Of a DNA stretch of 64,000 bases, positions 45,709 through 53,599 are shown one piece after another. The notes below the pieces were generated by a model. That model had not been told where the DNA came from, made no database searches, and saw only the letters and a program-made list of their open reading frames with translations. Each line of letters opens with the position of its first letter. Within the stretch, counting starts at the first letter, position 1. Both the position numbers and the translations under genes were made by a program. The stretch comes from Octadecabacter algicola (GTDB lineage Bacteria; Pseudomonadota; Alphaproteobacteria; Rhodobacterales; Rhodobacteraceae), in the NCBI RefSeq assembly GCF_021532625.1, contig NZ_JAKGAR010000001.1, positions 124,001 to 188,000 on the forward strand, read 5' to 3'.

Positions 45709-46401
45709 ATGCGTAAAACCTTTGCTGCCCTCGCCTCATGCATTGCATTTGCCACCCCCGCCGTGGCGGATGGCCCTGTCGTCGTCGAACTATATACCTC
45801 GCAAGGCTGTTCAAGTTGCCCTCCGGCGGATGCGATTCTGCTGGAACTTGCTGCACGTTCGGATGTTCTCGCGCTCGCTCTTCATGTTGACTATTGGGAC
45901 TACATTGGCTGGGCCGACACTTTTGGCAGCCCCGCCTTTACACGGCGCCAACAGCAATATGCGCATGCTGCAGGCGACAGCACGATCTATACACCACAAA
46001 TGGTAATTGCAGGGCGGGATCACGTCATCGGGACAAAGCCGATGGAGGTGTCTGACCTGATCCGACGCCACAGCGCCGCCCAAACTGGCGTGCAGGTTGC
46101 AGCCGAGCTTCAGGGTAATCAGTTGCGGATCACCGGAACTTCACCGCGGCCATTTGATAGCGCTGCGATGGTTCAAGTGGTCCGGTTCGATCCAGAGCAG
46201 ACCGTTGATATTGGTCGCGGCGAAAACCAAGGGCGGTCTATCCGATACGCGAATATCGTTACGGATTGGCAGGTCGTTGGCGAATGGGGTGGCCGCGAAG
46301 GCTTGGACCAAACCGTTCGGCTGAGCGGTAATGGAGCAGTCGCCGTGATCGTGCAAACGCGTGGCCCTCGCAACATTTTGGCGACAGCGGTCTTACGTTA
46401 A
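45709..46401 (+). CDS. DUF1223 secreted thioredoxin-like protein
   Basis: A 230-residue protein with a cleavable signal peptide (cleavage likely after AVADG region, residues 17-20). The family signature VELYTSQGCSSCPPADAIL carries a CSSC redox pair (about residues 31-34) in a thioredoxin-like setting. The C-terminal half is beta-rich. DUF1223 proteins are common in alphaproteobacteria and of unknown function; export plus a CxxC suggests a periplasmic thiol role, which is inference. Confidence 0.88.
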   Translation: MRKTFAALASCIAFATPAVADGPVVVELYTSQGCSSCPPADAILLELAARSDVLALALHVDYWDYIGWADTFGSPAFTRRQQQYAHAAGDSTIYTPQMVIAGRDHVIGTKPMEVSDLIRRHSAAQTGVQVAAELQGNQLRITGTSPRPFDSAAMVQVVRFDPEQTVDIGRGENQGRSIRYANIVTDWQVVGEWGGREGLDQTVRLSGNGAVAVIVQTRGPRNILATAVLR

Positions 46402-46412
46402 GGGCATCGAGG

Positions 46413-47438
46413 CTAATCGTCGTCACCATCAACAATTAACGTTATCGTACCTGCATCAGCTGCGGCTCGGATAGCTGTAACAACAGCATTTTGGGCCGCT
46501 TCTGCATCCGAGAGTTTAATTTTACCGGCTTCGCCCATCTCTTCGCGCAGGTTATCGGCCATTCGATTGGACATGTTGTCCAGCAAGTAGTTCGCCGCTA
46601 CGGCCAACGGACCGCCGGTGGCTGCGGCTGAGGCCAAGGCACGCACCAGATCGCTGGAGTCGATGTCACGTAGGATTTTCGGAACGTCGGGTACAGCTAG
46701 GCGGGCAGGGATGTCTGCGAACGTAAAGATGGCTTTGCGCACGCCTTCGCCGAAACTTGGATCTTCGGAAAGCAGCCCTTCGAGAACTTGTTCGCGAGTT
46801 GCCGCAGGGCTGGAATTAAGAATCGCGCCCACGCGGCTTTCAGCGGTTTCGCTAAAGGCGGGCAGGGCGGCACCACAATAGTGCTGTGCCAACCCTGTCC
46901 CGATCCGCGCGATTGCGTCTGCCCGAATGTTTGAAGTCTTAGACATGGAAAAAGCAATGCGACGTGCCGTTTCCCCCGGAACGAGGCCAAGCAGCGTGGC
47001 TGCTTTTGATGTTGGGAGTTTAGATAGCAGTATGGCCGAGACTTCGGGGCTTTCGGCGGCGGTGATCGGCACCATTTCATCGGCCGTCAATTCGAGGACA
47101 ATCGCCCATGGATCGCTGCCGTTTTGGGCGGCGGCCTCTTCGCGCAGTCTTGCGACCGTTGATGCGGAAATTCGTCCGTCGAGGGATTTGAGAGCGGCTT
47201 CGACACTGCCGGGGGCCGTAAGGGCGACATCGGAAAGCTCGGCCGCAAATTCGATCGCCACGTTCTTTAATGTCTCCCGGTCAATGATGTTCAGGCCGCC
47301 GAGTTCGCGGGTCAAACGGGCTTGTGCGGCTTCGGGCAATTGGCTGAGGGGGAGGTCCCCGCCATCGCGCAATAAAAGCTGAACGACCATTGCTGCCTTA
47401 CGTGAACGCGGCAAAACGGGTGTGGTGGCCTGAGGCAT
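46413..47438 (-). CDS. fliG: Flagellar motor switch protein FliG (orphan locus)
   Basis: Rotor protein of the flagellar switch, 341 aa. The N-terminus RSRKAAMVVQLLL fits FliG, the middle domain follows, and the C-terminal torque domain is recognisable: AIFTFADIPARLAVPDVPKILRDIDSSDLVRALASA corresponds to the conserved FVFEDI...LREVDTKDLALALKGA block and retains its Arg/Asp pair (LRDID, SSDL). A short Ala/Gly-rich insertion follows. No other flagellar gene is in the window, so this is a detached copy. The ATG at 47438 begins the conserved part. It might be a divergent FliG paralogue for a second system. Confidence 0.78.
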   Translation of the reverse strand: MPQATTPVLPRSRKAAMVVQLLLRDGGDLPLSQLPEAAQARLTRELGGLNIIDRETLKNVAIEFAAELSDVALTAPGSVEAALKSLDGRISASTVARLREEAAAQNGSDPWAIVLELTADEMVPITAAESPEVSAILLSKLPTSKAATLLGLVPGETARRIAFSMSKTSNIRADAIARIGTGLAQHYCGAALPAFSETAESRVGAILNSSPAATREQVLEGLLSEDPSFGEGVRKAIFTFADIPARLAVPDVPKILRDIDSSDLVRALASAAATGGPLAVAANYLLDNMSNRMADNLREEMGEAGKIKLSDAEAAQNAVVTAIRAAADAGTITLIVDGDDD

Positions 47439-47614
47439 CGTACTCGACAAACTGCGCGCTCCTGTTGAAAGTTGGAGCAGTTTTAGCACGGTTTAGGTGA
47501 ATGGGGGCTTAACAGGGCTTCGTGAATCCGTAAATTTGCGGCGTTCTGGGGGCGATTCACAGTCGTTTCAAGGTAATTCGCTGAGAGGCGGGCGCACAAG
47601 GTATTTGCAGGATA

Positions 47615-48115
47615 TCAACCCTTGGTTGTGCCTGGGTGGGTCATCTTGATCGAGAGCGCCTGCAATTCTTGGCGCATTTTGTCGCCCATGCCGGTGTTTG
47701 AGGCCGTAAGATCATGAAGATCTTGGACGTGAGCGCTGAGAACAGCGATTTCATCATCCGTGAATTCACGATCACCGCGAGAGAAACCGGCACAGCTGCG
47801 GCTGCCATTGGTTTCTGTGGCAATTGCAACGCCGTAGGTCATGCCAAATGCAAGTGACTGTTCCAGAACGTTATGATCGTCATACTCACCAAGGGATGAC
47901 CAACGTATGGATCCTGTTTCAGTGAACCCCCAACGAACGATGGGGTCGACCATCACGTAGCCTTTTTCTGAGTACAGGTCGGTCCATTCCTTGGCATAAG
48001 TTTGGAACAGAAAGTCAGGGGAGGTTAAGCGGATGTGAAATGCAATCGCAAACCCAGCCGGAGACAAGGTCTCAACTGTTTCGAGAATTTCCCTGATTTT
48101 TGATGTGTTTGACAT
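47615..48115 (-). CDS. LuxR-type autoinducer-binding domain protein without HTH
   Basis: A 166-residue protein consisting of a LuxR N-terminal ligand-binding domain. Positions matching the TraR/LuxR ligand contacts are kept: Trp and Tyr in EWTDLY, Asp in MVDPIVRW, Trp in SIRWSSL and the Gly in MTYGVAIA. It is clearly paralogous to the neighbouring full-length LuxR (shared DPI/VxRW, FGM/LxYGVA and RxDREF motifs). The protein ends about 25 residues after this domain; its tail keeps ELQALSIKM, resembling the first helix of the partner's HTH (ELEALKMVK), and then stops. The 177 bp downstream code for no HTH in any frame, so it is not a simple frameshift. It is divergent from luxR and likely modulates it. 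Confidence 0.85.
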   Translation of the reverse strand: MSNTSKIREILETVETLSPAGFAIAFHIRLTSPDFLFQTYAKEWTDLYSEKGYVMVDPIVRWGFTETGSIRWSSLGEYDDHNVLEQSLAFGMTYGVAIATETNGSRSCAGFSRGDREFTDDEIAVLSAHVQDLHDLTASNTGMGDKMRQELQALSIKMTHPGTTKG

Positions 48116-48223
48116 TCCTGTGTATACTCGCTTTCAAGTTGCTAAGCTCCAACTGGCTGGACTAAGGTGCGTTCACAGTCAGTGGTTTGAATGGTAGGTG
48201 TTTTTAATGCAGAATGACAGTGA

Positions 48224-48238
48224 CAATTGTTTCAATTG
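48224..48238. promoter_or_regulatory. CAATTG dyad upstream of luxR
   Basis: Two CAATTG palindromes separated by TTT make a 15-bp dyad ending 24 nt before the luxR start codon. It lies in the 147-bp gap shared with the divergent HTH-less paralogue and could be an operator or lux-box substitute. It does not match the canonical 20-bp lux box. Confidence 0.35.
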
Positions 48239-48262
48239 GCCGATTGAGGTGCCCGGATCTTG

Positions 48263-48868
48263 ATGAACCTGTCTTCACATGAGGAAGTGAGTTCTCTTGC
48301 TACGACTGGCTATTATATAGCGTTGCGGGTCGGTTTTGCATTTCCATTGGAAGAAGTGAATGCGCTTCCGGTCGCTTGGGCTGAACACTACACGACCCAC
48401 CGTTTTATGCTGCATGATCCCGTAATCCGTTGGATTTACGCTAATACTGGAGCGATCGCGTGGAGCGGGATTGAACTCCCCGATCCTATGCGCGTGCTGG
48501 ATCAGGCCCAGACTTTTGGGCTGCGATACGGTGTTGCGGTCGCCTGTTTTGACGGTAACCGAGAAGGGCAAAGGTCATTCGGTACGTTTGCACGGTCTGA
48601 CCGTGAATTTGATAAGCTCGAGATCGACGCTTTGTACGCCTATGTTCTTAAACGTCATCACGAGAAAGCACCGCCAACGAATCTCACCAATGCAGAGCTG
48701 GAAGCACTGAAAATGGTGAAAGAGGGAATGCGGTTGAAGCAAATTGCTTATGACTTGGGCGTTTCTGAAGGGGCCGTTAAGCAGCGCCTTAAGAATGCAA
48801 AAACCAAATTGAACGCACAAACATCGGCGCAAGCTGCTGCAATGGCTGCAGAATTTGGCTTATTCTGA
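48263..48868 (+). CDS. LuxR-family quorum-sensing transcriptional regulator
   Basis: A 201-residue regulator with an autoinducer-binding domain (about residues 10-135) and a C-terminal LuxR-type HTH (about 140-190: LTNAELEALKMVKEGM then QIAYDLGVSEGAVKQRLKNAKTKL). Ligand-site residues are present: WAEHY, HDPVIRW, AIAWSG and LRYGVA. It is shorter than typical LuxR (about 240 aa), mostly through a compact N-terminus. The ATG at 48263 is chosen over an adjacent TTG. The AHL synthase gene follows 139 nt downstream on the same strand, so this is the cognate receptor. Confidence 0.92.
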   Translation: MNLSSHEEVSSLATTGYYIALRVGFAFPLEEVNALPVAWAEHYTTHRFMLHDPVIRWIYANTGAIAWSGIELPDPMRVLDQAQTFGLRYGVAVACFDGNREGQRSFGTFARSDREFDKLEIDALYAYVLKRHHEKAPPTNLTNAELEALKMVKEGMRLKQIAYDLGVSEGAVKQRLKNAKTKLNAQTSAQAAAMAAEFGLF

Positions 48869-48878
48869 GCTATTTTAA

Positions 48879-48961
48879 TTTATTAACAAATAGTTAACGG
48901 GCGCTCTTCGGGAACCATTCTGGATTAATTCTAATCTCGAAACGGTTTATTAGTTAACAAA
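48879..48961. repeat. Paired AT-rich repeats in the luxR-luxI gap
   Basis: TTTATTA, ACAAA and TAGTTAAC occur at 48879-48898 and again, rearranged and overlapping, at 48946-48961 (TTTATTAGTTAACAAA). A GCGCTC/GAGCGC pair lies just inside and outside the second copy. The spacing of about 66 bp and placement upstream of luxI suggest paired binding sites for a regulator. Confidence 0.4.
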
Positions 48962-48983
48962 CGATTGTTCAGAGCGCTAAATG

Positions 48984-49004
48984 GACTCTCCAAATAGGAG
49001 AGTC
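48984..49004 (+). promoter_or_regulatory. Hairpin sequestering the luxI ribosome-binding site
   Basis: Arms GACTCTCC (48984-48991) and GGAGAGTC (48997-49004) form a perfect 8-bp stem with loop AAATA. The right arm contains the Shine-Dalgarno GGAGAG, and the ATG of luxI follows three bases after the stem (49008). In the mRNA the site would be masked until the stem opens. A ninth G-U pair (48983/49005) is possible. Confidence 0.8.
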
Positions 49005-49007
49005 TCT

Positions 49008-49634
49008 ATGAAAAATGTCACCTTTGAATTGTCTAACGTCCACCAGTACGGATCTTCGTTTTTTGATTACCTTGCATTACGCAAACAATTCTTTGTCGAT
49101 GCGCTGCATTGGCAAATCCCGCATAATGCGGAGGTCGAGATGGACCAATACGATAACCCCATGGCCCGCTATTCCCTAGTTCTCGATGATGAGGGACGGG
49201 TTCTTGCAGGCGCGCGCGCGATGTCTACGTCAGCGGTTTGGGGCGATCACACCTATATGCTCAAGGACGCTATGACGGGGAAACTGGATACGATCCCCAG
49301 TGATCTGCTGACCGACGTAATCGACAGTCCAAAGGTTTGGGAATGCACTCGATTGGTGATCGCACCAGAGGTGAATTCGATGCGCATGCGGACACAGTGC
49401 CTTGATCTTATCGTCGAAGGGCTGATTGAGATGGCCAACAAAGAAGGCGCTGACACGTTGATATCACTGTCAAACCTATGGCTTCTGCGCGCATTGAAGC
49501 GGTTGGGTTATGGTGCGGAACTGCTGGGAGAACCCTATGAGAACGGGGATGATGGTCACAAATACGCTGTCATGGCGATCGCGGCACGCCACAAGCAAGT
49601 CGCGAACAATGTCTTGCAAATGACGGCGGCGTAA
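49008..49634 (+). CDS. luxI: Acyl-homoserine-lactone synthase (LuxI family)
   Basis: Makes the diffusible AHL signal from SAM and acyl-ACP. The 208-residue protein keeps the invariant LuxI residues, each one position later than in LuxI: Arg25, Phe29, Trp35, Asp46, Asp49, Arg70, and the Glu112/Arg115 pair in WECTRLVI. Long-chain specificity cannot be told. The ATG at 49008 is fixed by GGAGAG in the hairpin just upstream; the frame extends to 48981 but begins inside the hairpin. It is downstream of luxR and convergent with purB, with a strong hairpin between. Confidence 0.95.
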   Translation: MKNVTFELSNVHQYGSSFFDYLALRKQFFVDALHWQIPHNAEVEMDQYDNPMARYSLVLDDEGRVLAGARAMSTSAVWGDHTYMLKDAMTGKLDTIPSDLLTDVIDSPKVWECTRLVIAPEVNSMRMRTQCLDLIVEGLIEMANKEGADTLISLSNLWLLRALKRLGYGAELLGEPYENGDDGHKYAVMAIAARHKQVANNVLQMTAA

Positions 49635-49645
49635 ATGCTTAGCAG

Positions 49646-49684
49646 TCCATGGGCCCACGTGTTGTGTTTTTAGGGGCCCATGGA
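49646..49684. terminator. Bidirectional hairpin between luxI and purB
   Basis: Perfect 11-bp inverted repeat TCCATGGGCCC / GGGCCCATGGA with a 17-nt loop, between the convergent 3' ends. It starts 12 nt after the luxI stop and ends 16 nt before the purB stop. A TTTT follows on the + strand within seven bases. Confidence 0.65.
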
Positions 49685-49699
49685 AGGTTTTGCTGATCG

Positions 49700-51010
49700 T
49701 TAGGACGTTTCGCCAAATACGCGGGCAAAAATCGTGTCGACGTGTTTGGTGTGGTAGCCAAGGTCGAACTTTTCCTTGATGGCATCGACGCCCAAGGCGG
49801 CAACCACTTGTTCATCCGCAAGCAACTCTTCTTGGAAATCCGTGCGGTGTTCCCACACTTTCAGCGCGTTGCGCTGCACCATCGAATAGGCGTCTTCGCG
49901 CGATGTGCCAGCTTGTGTCAGGGCCAAAAGCACGCGCTGAGACATAACCAATCCCGGAAACTTGTTCATGTTGTCGAGCATGTTGTCAGGGAAGATCAAC
50001 ATTTTCTCGATAACGCCTGTCAAACGGCTAAGCGCGAAATCAAGTGTTACAGTCGCGTCTGGGCCAATGCCGCGTTCCACGGAGGAATGCGAAATATCGC
50101 GTTCATGCCACAGGGCGACGTTTTCCATAGCGGGGATCACGGTCATCCGCACAAGGCGGGCAAGTCCGGTGAGGTTTTCTGTCAGAACTGGGTTCTTCTT
50201 GTGCGGCATCGCGCTGGACCCTTTTTGGCCCATTGAGAAAAACTCTGCGCCTTCCAGAACTTCGGTGCGTTGCATGTGGCGGATTTCAGTTGCGACATTT
50301 TCGATAGACGACGCAATCACACCGAGCGTTGCAAAGAACATCGCGTGGCGATCACGCGGGATGACCTGTGTGCTGATCGGTTCAGGTGAGAGGCCCAGCT
50401 TTTCGCAAACATGTTCTTCGACAGCTGGGTCGATGTTGGCAAATGTGCCAACCGCGCCAGAGATCGCGCCAGTGGCAACTTCTTCGCGGGCGAGTTTCAG
50501 ACGTGCAAGGTTGCGATCCATTTCCGCATAGAACCGCGCGAACGTCAGGCCCATTGTTGTTGGTTCTGCGTGGATACCGTGGCTGCGGCCGACGCGAACA
50601 GTCATTTTGTGTTCCATGGCGCGTTTCTTTAGCGCAGCGAGGAGACCTTCGAGGTCAGCAACAAGAATGTCTGCTGCGCGAACAAGCTGAACGTTGAAAC
50701 AAGTGTCCAAGACGTCAGAGGATGTCATGCCTTGGTGCACGAAGCGGGCTTCGTCGCTGCCGACATGTTCTGCAAGGTGTGTCAGGAACGCGATCACGTC
50801 GTGTTTTGTTACAGCTTCGATTTCGTCGATCCGTGCTACGTCGAATTCAACATCCTTGGCTTTCCAGACCGCATCCGCGTTTTCGCGAGGGATGACGCCG
50901 ATGTCGGCCATGGCGTCACAGGCGTGGGCCTCGATCTCGTACCAGATTTTGAACTTGGTAGCGGGCTCCCAAATGTCGGTCATCACGGGGCGGGCATAGC
51001 GAGGGATCAT
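49700..51010 (-). CDS. purB: Adenylosuccinate lyase
   Basis: Acts twice in purine synthesis (SAICAR to AICAR, adenylosuccinate to AMP). 436 aa from the ATG at 51010, which begins MIPRYARPVMTDIW, the expected N-terminus, with GAAGAAAAGG upstream. The fumarase-superfamily signature GSSAMPHKKNP is near residue 264, with the catalytic His in GRSHGIHAEPTTMG and TSSDVLDT as further substrate contacts. Confidence 0.97.
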   Translation of the reverse strand: MIPRYARPVMTDIWEPATKFKIWYEIEAHACDAMADIGVIPRENADAVWKAKDVEFDVARIDEIEAVTKHDVIAFLTHLAEHVGSDEARFVHQGMTSSDVLDTCFNVQLVRAADILVADLEGLLAALKKRAMEHKMTVRVGRSHGIHAEPTTMGLTFARFYAEMDRNLARLKLAREEVATGAISGAVGTFANIDPAVEEHVCEKLGLSPEPISTQVIPRDRHAMFFATLGVIASSIENVATEIRHMQRTEVLEGAEFFSMGQKGSSAMPHKKNPVLTENLTGLARLVRMTVIPAMENVALWHERDISHSSVERGIGPDATVTLDFALSRLTGVIEKMLIFPDNMLDNMNKFPGLVMSQRVLLALTQAGTSREDAYSMVQRNALKVWEHRTDFQEELLADEQVVAALGVDAIKEKFDLGYHTKHVDTIFARVFGETS

Positions 51011-51109
51011 GGCGGCGGCCTTTTCTTCAGGGTGCAAATAGGTATTGGGGGCGTCATAAGGTGCAGGCGTTCAGGTCACAAGGGCCGGACAAAAGGGATT
51101 GATAAGGCA

Positions 51110-51526
51110 ATGCGTACAATTTCGGATTTCCTAGGTGTTTATAAGGTCACGCGCGAGATCGCCGATCACAGGGCCGAGGCGCGGTCCCAGTTTGACGGGC
51201 AGGCGGTGATCGCGGCGACGGCAGAGGGCGCAACCTACCGCGAGACGGGGGGACTGATCGTCAATGGGCAGCGCTTTGAGGCTGAGCGCAGTTATCTATG
51301 GCAACAGGCGGGCGACAGGATTTGGGTAAGCTTTGAGGATGGACGGGCTTTTCATGATTTTGATCCGCAGTCGGGTGGTTTGGCGAGCGAACACTTGTGC
51401 GGAGAAGATATGTATCGCGGAGGTTATGAGGTTTCAGATTGGCCCTTATGGTCAGTCACTTGGAACGTTAAGGGGCCTCGTAAAGACTACCGATCCGTAA
51501 CGATCTATGAAATGTGTTCGCGCTAA
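51110..51526 (+). CDS. DUF6314 family protein
   Basis: A 138-residue cytoplasmic protein. Its pattern, beginning ISDFLGVYKVTREI and continuing with GGLIVNGQRFEAERSYLW and RIWVSFEDGRAFHDFD, ends with WSVTWNVKGPRKDYRSVTIY. This matches the DUF6314 family as I remember it, a beta-barrel (lipocalin-like) protein of unknown function in Rhodobacteraceae. AAGG precedes the ATG at 51110. The longer frame reaching back into purB antisense is not used. bioY follows after 79 nt. Confidence 0.78.
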   Translation: MRTISDFLGVYKVTREIADHRAEARSQFDGQAVIAATAEGATYRETGGLIVNGQRFEAERSYLWQQAGDRIWVSFEDGRAFHDFDPQSGGLASEHLCGEDMYRGGYEVSDWPLWSVTWNVKGPRKDYRSVTIYEMCSR

Positions 51527-51605
51527 CAAGAGCCTTCGCACTTGCAGAAACGAACCTGCTAAGGCATTCAAGGCCCCAACACGGACTGAAAAGGGAAGAA
51601 TTCTG

Positions 51606-52208
51606 ATGACAACGACAATGACAATGAATGATAAAGTGCTGACAGAGGCCTTTGGCGCGAACGAAGGCGCCGCATTGCGCGTAAAGCAGGCTCTTTTGGT
51701 TGTTGCCGGGATTGCAGCCATGGCTGCGTTGGCAAAAATTCAAGTGTTCCTGCCGGGCAATCCTGTTCCAATCACAATGGGTACATTCGGTATCTTGACC
51801 ATCGGTGCAGCATACGGCGCGCGTTTGGGTTTGGTAACGATCCTTGGCTACCTTGCACTGGGTGCGATGGGTGCGACTGTTTTCGCCGGTGAGAAAGCTG
51901 GCCTGACATACATGATGGGCGGCACAGGCGGCTATCTTGTTGGGTACGTTCTGGCGACGCTTGCTCTTGGTTTTGCTGCGCGCAAAGGCTGGGACCGCAA
52001 TGTTCTGCAGATGGCTTTGGCTATGCTGGTCGGCAACGCGCTGATCTACATCCCGGGCCTTCTATGGTTGAACGGTTTCGCTGAAAGCTGGGCTCAGACA
52101 CTTGAGTGGGGCATCACACCATTCCTTATCGGTGATGCGCTGAAGCTTGTGCTGGCTGCGCTTTTGGTTCCAGCTGTCTGGAAATTTATCGGCAAAGCCC
52201 GCGGCTAA
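51606..52208 (+). CDS. bioY: Biotin transporter BioY
   Basis: Biotin-specific S component of an ECF-type importer, 200 aa with six membrane helices. The BioY signature is visible in FLPGNPVPITMGTFGILTIGAAYGARLG and YMMGGTGGYLVGYVLA. No bioM or bioN (ATPase and T component) is nearby; solitary BioY proteins are known to import biotin or to share ECF modules. AAGGGAAG precedes the ATG. I found no BioR-type TTATCTATAA box upstream. A strong terminator follows. Confidence 0.93.
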   Translation: MTTTMTMNDKVLTEAFGANEGAALRVKQALLVVAGIAAMAALAKIQVFLPGNPVPITMGTFGILTIGAAYGARLGLVTILGYLALGAMGATVFAGEKAGLTYMMGGTGGYLVGYVLATLALGFAARKGWDRNVLQMALAMLVGNALIYIPGLLWLNGFAESWAQTLEWGITPFLIGDALKLVLAALLVPAVWKFIGKARG

Positions 52209-52231
52209 TATCTGCGACGGTTTAGAAATTG

Positions 52232-52268
52232 AGAGGCGCGGAGCAATGCTCCGCGCCTCTTTCTTTTT
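52232..52268 (+). terminator. Strong bidirectional terminator after bioY
   Basis: Perfect 13-bp GC-rich stem (AGAGGCGCGGAGC and its complement, loop AAT) followed on + by TTTCTTTTTG. It ends bioY and, with AAATT on the other side, could also end the convergent hydrolase-OsmC gene. Confidence 0.92.
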
Positions 52269-52303
52269 GTAGGTATCTTTGCTGGACCTGAACCAATAGC
52301 GGC

Positions 52304-53512
52304 TTAGGCCAGTTTTGTGTCGATATGGTTCGAGCGTTCCAACGTTTGGTGCACAGGGCAGCGGTCTGCAATTTCCAACAGGCGTTTGCGTTGGGTTTCG
52401 TCCAGATCACCGGTCAGCGTGATGGTGCGTACGAACCGGTCAATCTTTGCCTTTGTCTCTGCGCCCGCGTCTTGGCCGTGGACTTTGTCATGGGTCACAT
52501 CAACCGAGACGTGATCCAGTGGCCAGCCCTTGCGACGGGCGTACATACGGATCGTCATCGACGTACAGGCCCCGAGGCCCGCTGAAAGGAACCCATAAGG
52601 AGTAAGTCCCTTGTTGGTTCCACCGTAGGCCGCCGGTTCATCTGCAAGAACATGGTGAGGACCTGAGTGGATGTCCTGTAGATAGCCATTCGGATCGGCC
52701 TCCGACACGCGCAGCACGCCTTCGGGGGTGCCAATAGGGGGCGCAGGGCGGCGCAGGTCGAGGTAACGCGCAGCCCACGTGGCGATGACGTCTGCGGCGT
52801 ATTCTGCATCCTCGGCGTTGCTGAGCAGGTGGTCCGCGTTGTCCAGCGTCACGAAAGATTTCGGATGTTTGGCCGCAAGGAAGATTTCGGATGCATTATC
52901 GATCGAAACTGTGGCGTCGCGTGGGCCATGAAGAACAAGCAGTGCTGCGTTCAGGTTTGCGATTGCCGGCGTAAGTTCGCCTTTTGCGACATCCTCGAGG
53001 AAATCATTGGAAATGCGGAAAGACCGGCCGCCAAGCGATACCTCTGCGATGCCGTCGCGCATGATGTCAGGCAGGGCGTGTGCAAAGTTATGGGTCACAT
53101 GTTCCAGATCAAACGGCGCGCCGATGGTGGCGACAGCTTTGATGCTGTCCATCTCGGCAGCTGCTTTGAGGACTGCCGCACCGCCGAGAGAATGCCCGAT
53201 CAGCAGCGACGGGGTCATGTTGCGTTTATCCAGTTCTGCACAAGCCGTCACAAGATCCTGCACATTGGTGGTGAAGTTTGTGTTTTCAAATTCACCTTCC
53301 GAATGGCCGAGCCCCGTGAAATCAAATCGAAGCACTGCAATGCCAAGGCCCGCCAATCGCGCGGCGACGCGGCGCGCTGCGGGGATGTCTTTTGAACAGG
53401 TGAAACAATGCGCAAATAGGGCCGTCGCAAGATGCGGACCGTCGGGCAGATCCAGACGTGCAGACAGCTGGCCACCATCATGGCCGGGGAAGGTGAAACG
53501 CTCTGTGGGCAT
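52304..53512 (-). CDS. Bifunctional alpha/beta hydrolase-OsmC family protein
   Basis: A 402-residue fusion. Residues 1-255 form an alpha/beta hydrolase with oxyanion region FAHCFTCSKD, nucleophile elbow LIGHSLGGAAV (about residue 103), acid DATVSID and catalytic His in NADHLLSN. Residues 265-400 form an OsmC domain with the redox Cys pair in LGACTSMTIRMYA and ADRCPVHQTLE. OsmC proteins reduce organic hydroperoxides; in the fusion the hydrolase may act on the same lipid substrates, an inference. Fusions of this type are common in proteobacteria. The ATG at 53512 has AAGGA nine bases upstream. Confidence 0.9.
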   Translation of the reverse strand: MPTERFTFPGHDGGQLSARLDLPDGPHLATALFAHCFTCSKDIPAARRVAARLAGLGIAVLRFDFTGLGHSEGEFENTNFTTNVQDLVTACAELDKRNMTPSLLIGHSLGGAAVLKAAAEMDSIKAVATIGAPFDLEHVTHNFAHALPDIMRDGIAEVSLGGRSFRISNDFLEDVAKGELTPAIANLNAALLVLHGPRDATVSIDNASEIFLAAKHPKSFVTLDNADHLLSNAEDAEYAADVIATWAARYLDLRRPAPPIGTPEGVLRVSEADPNGYLQDIHSGPHHVLADEPAAYGGTNKGLTPYGFLSAGLGACTSMTIRMYARRKGWPLDHVSVDVTHDKVHGQDAGAETKAKIDRFVRTITLTGDLDETQRKRLLEIADRCPVHQTLERSNHIDTKLA

Positions 53513-53599
53513 GGGGCAATTCCTTTGGTTGCCCTTAACGTGGACGCGGGGCAAAAGACCTGCAAGAGATGTGACGGCTTCGTCACGCAGAGGTGAGAT

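Noticed and set aside
47439-47614. A frameshifted HTH for the truncated LuxR
   Set aside because: I translated the downstream strand in its frames and found no HTH-like sequence before fliG, so the gene is cleanly short instead of interrupted.
48116-49007. Search for a canonical 20-bp lux box
   Set aside because: No sequence close to ACCTGT-N8-ACAGGT is present in either gap; only the non-canonical dyads and repeats reported were found.
51011-51605. BioR operator upstream of bioY
   Set aside because: No TTATCTATAA-like palindrome is present upstream of bioY or of the DUF6314 gene.
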